The notes beneath the pieces are model-generated. The model saw only the letters and a program-made list of their open reading frames with translations, ran no database searches and was not told the origin of the DNA. From NCBI GenBank assembly GCA_023387755.1, contig JAEWHO010000074.1, positions 1 through 17,226 of the forward strand: a DNA stretch of 17,226 bases, read 5' to 3'. Positions within the stretch are counted from its first letter, which is position 1, and every line of letters begins with the position of its first letter. Of this stretch, positions 14,353 through 17,226 are shown one piece after another. Origin of the DNA: Actinomycetes bacterium. Lineage in GTDB: Bacteria; Actinomycetota; Actinomycetes; Actinomycetales; Actinomycetaceae. The position numbers and the translations under genes were made by a program.

Positions 14353-17226
14353 TTGCAGTCACGCAAAGAAGTAGCCATGCCACCGCACACCCAACACAGC
14401 TTCCGGCGAGGCCTCAGTGCAATCGCCGCAATAACCCTCATGTCTGCGAGCCTCACCTCACTCTCCTGGGCTACCGGAGACGAGGCTCAGAGCCAGCAGT
14501 TGCCAGACAATATTTCTGTTGAAGAAATCCCTGAACAGAGCGGGGCCGTGCCCGTCCCAACCGAGGGAGAGGTTGAGAAGACGAGTTCAACGAGCGTCAC
14601 CAGCGCACCATCTATAGATAGGAGCGCCCCGCAGGGGGCGGCGTCGTCGGAAAAAAACGACACCCCCCGGATGCTCAACCTCACAATCACTCGCACAGAC
14701 GATCTCGGGCCCACGGTGTATGCCGGCGACCGGCTCACCTTCGACATCAACTACACCAACACCACCGACCGTGCGCTGACCGCTTTCCCGCGCACTTCAA
14801 ACCTTAGCAATGTAGCCGTCACGCCCAACTCGGGGGCCTGCCGGTGGGCAAACCTCCAGCCGGGCGATACCAAAACGTGCCATAGCGGCTACTACCAGGT
14901 CCGTGCTGATGACGTTAATGCCGGCACCTTTACACCCACTGCAACCTTCGACGCCACGGCCGACCGCAACGGCACCGACATACTCGATGCCGGGATCGTA
15001 GTGGAAGGTGCAACCATTGAAGTGAAGGACGGCGAACGCCCCGCCACCCCAGATCCCTCCGAGATTCCCACCAATCGCTCCCCCGGCGAACCCGTAGTCC
15101 TCGCGCGCAGTGGTGAAAAGGGCTTCGAATGTTACCGTATCCCCGCTCTCACCACCGCCACAAACGGCTGGATCCTCGCCGCCTGGGACGGGCGCCCCGG
15201 TGGATGCGGCGACGCCCCCAACCCCAACTCCATCGTCCAACGGATCTCCAAGGATGGAGGGAAGTCCTGGCTCCCCCAGAAAGTGGTGGCCGCAGGGAAA
15301 CCCGGTGACAGCAAGCACGGCTACTCCGACCCTTCCTACGTCACCGACCGGGAAACCGGCGAGATCTTCATGTTCTTCGTGAAATCCTACGATAACGGCA
15401 TCTTTCGTCCCCACCCCGGGGTTGACCCCGACGACCGGCAAGTACTACACGCCGCCGTCATGTCATCGAAAGATAATGGCGAAACCTGGAGCGAACCGCG
15501 CGTCATCACCGCCGATATCACCGGCGACCCCGCCACCTGGGCGGGCCGCTTCGCCGCCTCTGGAGAGGGAATCCAACTGCGGTACGGTCCCCACGCCGGG
15601 AGGCTCGTGCAGCAGTACACGGTCCGTATCGGTACCACGTTCAAAGCAGTATCGGTGTACTCCGATGATCATGGTGCCAGCTGGCAGGCCGGCGAACCCT
15701 TCGGGACAGCCATGGATGAAAATAAAGTGGTGGAGCTGTCCGACGGTCGCCTGATGGTAAACTCGCGGACCTCCAACGGCACCCAGCAACTCCGTAAAGT
15801 TGCGATTTCTGAGGACGGCGGGCAAACCTACGGCCCGGTGCGGCTCGAATCCCAACTACTCGATCCCCGCAACAACGCCTCCATCATCCGGGCTTTCCCG
15901 AATGCTCCCCAAGGATCCGCCGAAGCAAAAATCCTGCTCTTCTCCAACGCTCACGCAACCTCACGCGTAAACGGCACCGTCCATGTCTCCTTCGACGACG
16001 GTGCCACCTGGAGCCAACGCAAGGTTTTCGAACCCGGAACCATGCAGTACTCAACCCTCACCCCGCTGCCACAAGCAGGGCACTACGGGCTCCTATACGA
16101 GCACCCTAACGGGGCAATCTCCTACACGGAGATCACGCTCGACTGGCTCGGCCTGATGCCGCTTGTGCCAGGTGGAGTCGCCCGCGACGTGTACCGTGGT
16201 GGAAACCTGATCACTCTCAACGTGGCAAACCTGTCTCCCAACACCATCACGGGTGCTACCCTCACCGCGACCGCGCCCAAGGGCTGGGCTTGGCAGCAAG
16301 ACAGCAGGATCGAAGAAGAGGTCTCGCTCCCGGTTGACACCATTGCAGCGAACGGCACGTTCACGACGCGCGCAAAACTACTTGTCCCCGCTGGGACAGA
16401 CCCGGGCGAGGTTACCATCCCCGTCACAGTCCACCACGACGGCAAGGAGGCACACGGCAGTGTAACGGTGACTGTCATGCTGAAAGAAAACGAGCGTGCC
16501 TCGCATTGTGCTGCCAACGTCAGTGTCGCCAATGAAGCGGATCTCCCCGCCGAAATGGTGAACGAGCAAACCCCCGTATCCAATATGCTCGACGGCGACC
16601 CCACCACTATGTGGCATACGCCGTGGGCAGGCATCACGCTGCCCCTGGATGTTGACTTTGTTGTTCCACGTGAACCAGGCTTGACGAAAGCTCAGTTCCT
16701 GCCCCGCGCCTCCGGGGATAACGGGCGCATCGAGACGATGGAGATCTACCTCTTGGAGGGAGGTAAAGAAACCCCCATCGGTGGAGGTCAAGTTCCGCGC
16801 AACGGGGATGTGCCGATTGCTCTCCCGGAAGGATACGACACAGCTTCCACAGAGCCGCTGACTATCCGTGCCCGTATCACCTCAACGCTCGGTAATGTAA
16901 AGAATAAATGGGTGTCGGTGGCGGAGGCCTGCTTCCGTTTGACAGACCAGACGCCGCCCAGCCACGATGAGGTCGAACCGACGCCACTGGAACCGGCACT
17001 GCCCGTCCCAGGACCAACTCCGTCAACCCCCACCCCGACTGAGCCAACTCCCTCCGAACCCGCTCCGACGATCCCTGTCCCGACAGATCCGACGCCTACC
17101 GACCCGACCCCCACGGCATCGACACCTCCCACACCAGCTCCATCCGCCACGGCGGGTCCGATCACTCCGGGCCTGCCCGTCACCGGTAGTGAGATTGCCG
17201 GCTTGGTTACGCTTGCAGTCCTAATG
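14353..17226 (+). CDS. nanH: Cell-wall-anchored sialidase, C-terminus cut by the window edge
   Basis: Secreted exo-sialidase (GH33) that releases sialic acid from host glycoconjugates. 958 residues are visible. In order: signal peptide ending near SWA (about 40); Ser/Glu-rich spacer; beta-sandwich domain (about 107-227); catalytic propeller (about 235-605) with YRIP (Arg262), five Asp boxes (SKDGGKSW 299, SKDNGETW 372, SDDHGASW 437, SEDGGQTY 486, SFDDGATW 546), Arg472 and Arg538 completing a likely arginine triad, and LLYE (probable nucleophile Tyr582). Next come a NEW3-like domain (about 609-715), a CBM32-like module (about 717-863, with DGDPTTMWHTPW), a Pro/Thr wall-spanning region and LPVTG at 941-945. 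The end of the membrane segment and the charged tail are missing. TTG at 14353 has GGAG seven bases upstream; ATG at 14377 is the alternative. Confidence 0.93.
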   Translation, partial: MQSRKEVAMPPHTQHSFRRGLSAIAAITLMSASLTSLSWATGDEAQSQQLPDNISVEEIPEQSGAVPVPTEGEVEKTSSTSVTSAPSIDRSAPQGAASSEKNDTPRMLNLTITRTDDLGPTVYAGDRLTFDINYTNTTDRALTAFPRTSNLSNVAVTPNSGACRWANLQPGDTKTCHSGYYQVRADDVNAGTFTPTATFDATADRNGTDILDAGIVVEGATIEVKDGERPATPDPSEIPTNRSPGEPVVLARSGEKGFECYRIPALTTATNGWILAAWDGRPGGCGDAPNPNSIVQRISKDGGKSWLPQKVVAAGKPGDSKHGYSDPSYVTDRETGEIFMFFVKSYDNGIFRPHPGVDPDDRQVLHAAVMSSKDNGETWSEPRVITADITGDPATWAGRFAASGEGIQLRYGPHAGRLVQQYTVRIGTTFKAVSVYSDDHGASWQAGEPFGTAMDENKVVELSDGRLMVNSRTSNGTQQLRKVAISEDGGQTYGPVRLESQLLDPRNNASIIRAFPNAPQGSAEAKILLFSNAHATSRVNGTVHVSFDDGATWSQRKVFEPGTMQYSTLTPLPQAGHYGLLYEHPNGAISYTEITLDWLGLMPLVPGGVARDVYRGGNLITLNVANLSPNTITGATLTATAPKGWAWQQDSRIEEEVSLPVDTIAANGTFTTRAKLLVPAGTDPGEVTIPVTVHHDGKEAHGSVTVTVMLKENERASHCAANVSVANEADLPAEMVNEQTPVSNMLDGDPTTMWHTPWAGITLPLDVDFVVPREPGLTKAQFLPRASGDNGRIETMEIYLLEGGKETPIGGGQVPRNGDVPIALPEGYDTASTEPLTIRARITSTLGNVKNKWVSVAEACFRLTDQTPPSHDEVEPTPLEPALPVPGPTPSTPTPTEPTPSEPAPTIPVPTDPTPTDPTPTASTPPTPAPSATAGPITPGLPVTGSEIAGLVTLAVLM
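16972..17160 (+). repeat. Pro/Thr-rich wall-spanning repeat of the sialidase
   Basis: The coding sequence repeats degenerate proline-containing units (PTPTEP, PTPSEP, PTDPTPTDP) immediately before LPVTG. Such stretches carry sortase-anchored proteins through the peptidoglycan. Unit order is irregular, so it is a low-complexity region rather than an exact tandem array. Confidence 0.7.

Noticed and set aside
15413..15422. Third ACCCCGGGGT palindrome
   Set aside because: It is single and inside the sialidase catalytic domain coding sequence; such a palindrome can occur by chance in GC-rich codons.
1..17226. tRNA, rRNA, CRISPR array, insertion sequence or prophage genes
   Set aside because: Read for on both strands: no T-loop/anticodon arrangement, no regularly spaced repeats, and no transposase, integrase or phage motifs seen.

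Overview
The window is a high-GC, gene-dense actinobacterial chromosome segment. An LPXTG-anchored sialidase, a single-gene ModB-ModC fusion, a membrane-anchored DsbA-type oxidoreductase and a DUF4126 protein together suggest a host-associated member of the Actinomycetaceae (Actinomyces, Schaalia or Trueperella type). The lineage is inferred from gene content and base composition only; no rRNA is present.

Layout from left to right. A 3'-truncated L-serine dehydratase (sdaA, minus) runs off the left edge. It diverges from a 5'-methylthioadenosine/S-adenosylhomocysteine nucleosidase (mtn, plus). Next, on the minus strand, is an OatA-type cell-surface O-acyltransferase (AT3 membrane domain plus SGNH domain). 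Upstream of it is a two-gene ABC operon, also minus: a LolD/MacB-type ATPase with a 4-base ATGA overlap into a double-FtsX permease. Divergent from that operon is a plus-strand pair: an anchored DsbA-like protein and a DUF4126 membrane protein, overlapping by one base. DUF4126 runs tail to tail through the end of a minus-strand PfkB-family sugar kinase. Then come molybdate uptake genes on the minus strand: a modB-modC fusion with lipoprotein modA upstream of it. Finally a large surface sialidase (plus) is cut by the right edge just after its LPVTG motif.

The genes fall into several small units: serine catabolism, methyl-cycle salvage, envelope modification, export, extracytoplasmic disulfide formation, molybdate import and sialic-acid release. 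The clear functional links are modA with modBC and the ATPase with the permease. I see no tRNA, rRNA, CRISPR, insertion sequence or phage gene, and no clearly new multi-gene system.

The most unusual signals are smaller. About 93 bases inside mtn carry the codon signature of a different reading frame. DUF4126 and the kinase overlap by 164 bases, each tail running into the other's gene. Several dyads sit at regulatory positions: an ACCCCGGGGT pair 31 bp apart, an interrupted repeat beside the ABC operon -10, and tandem hairpins between modA and the sialidase.
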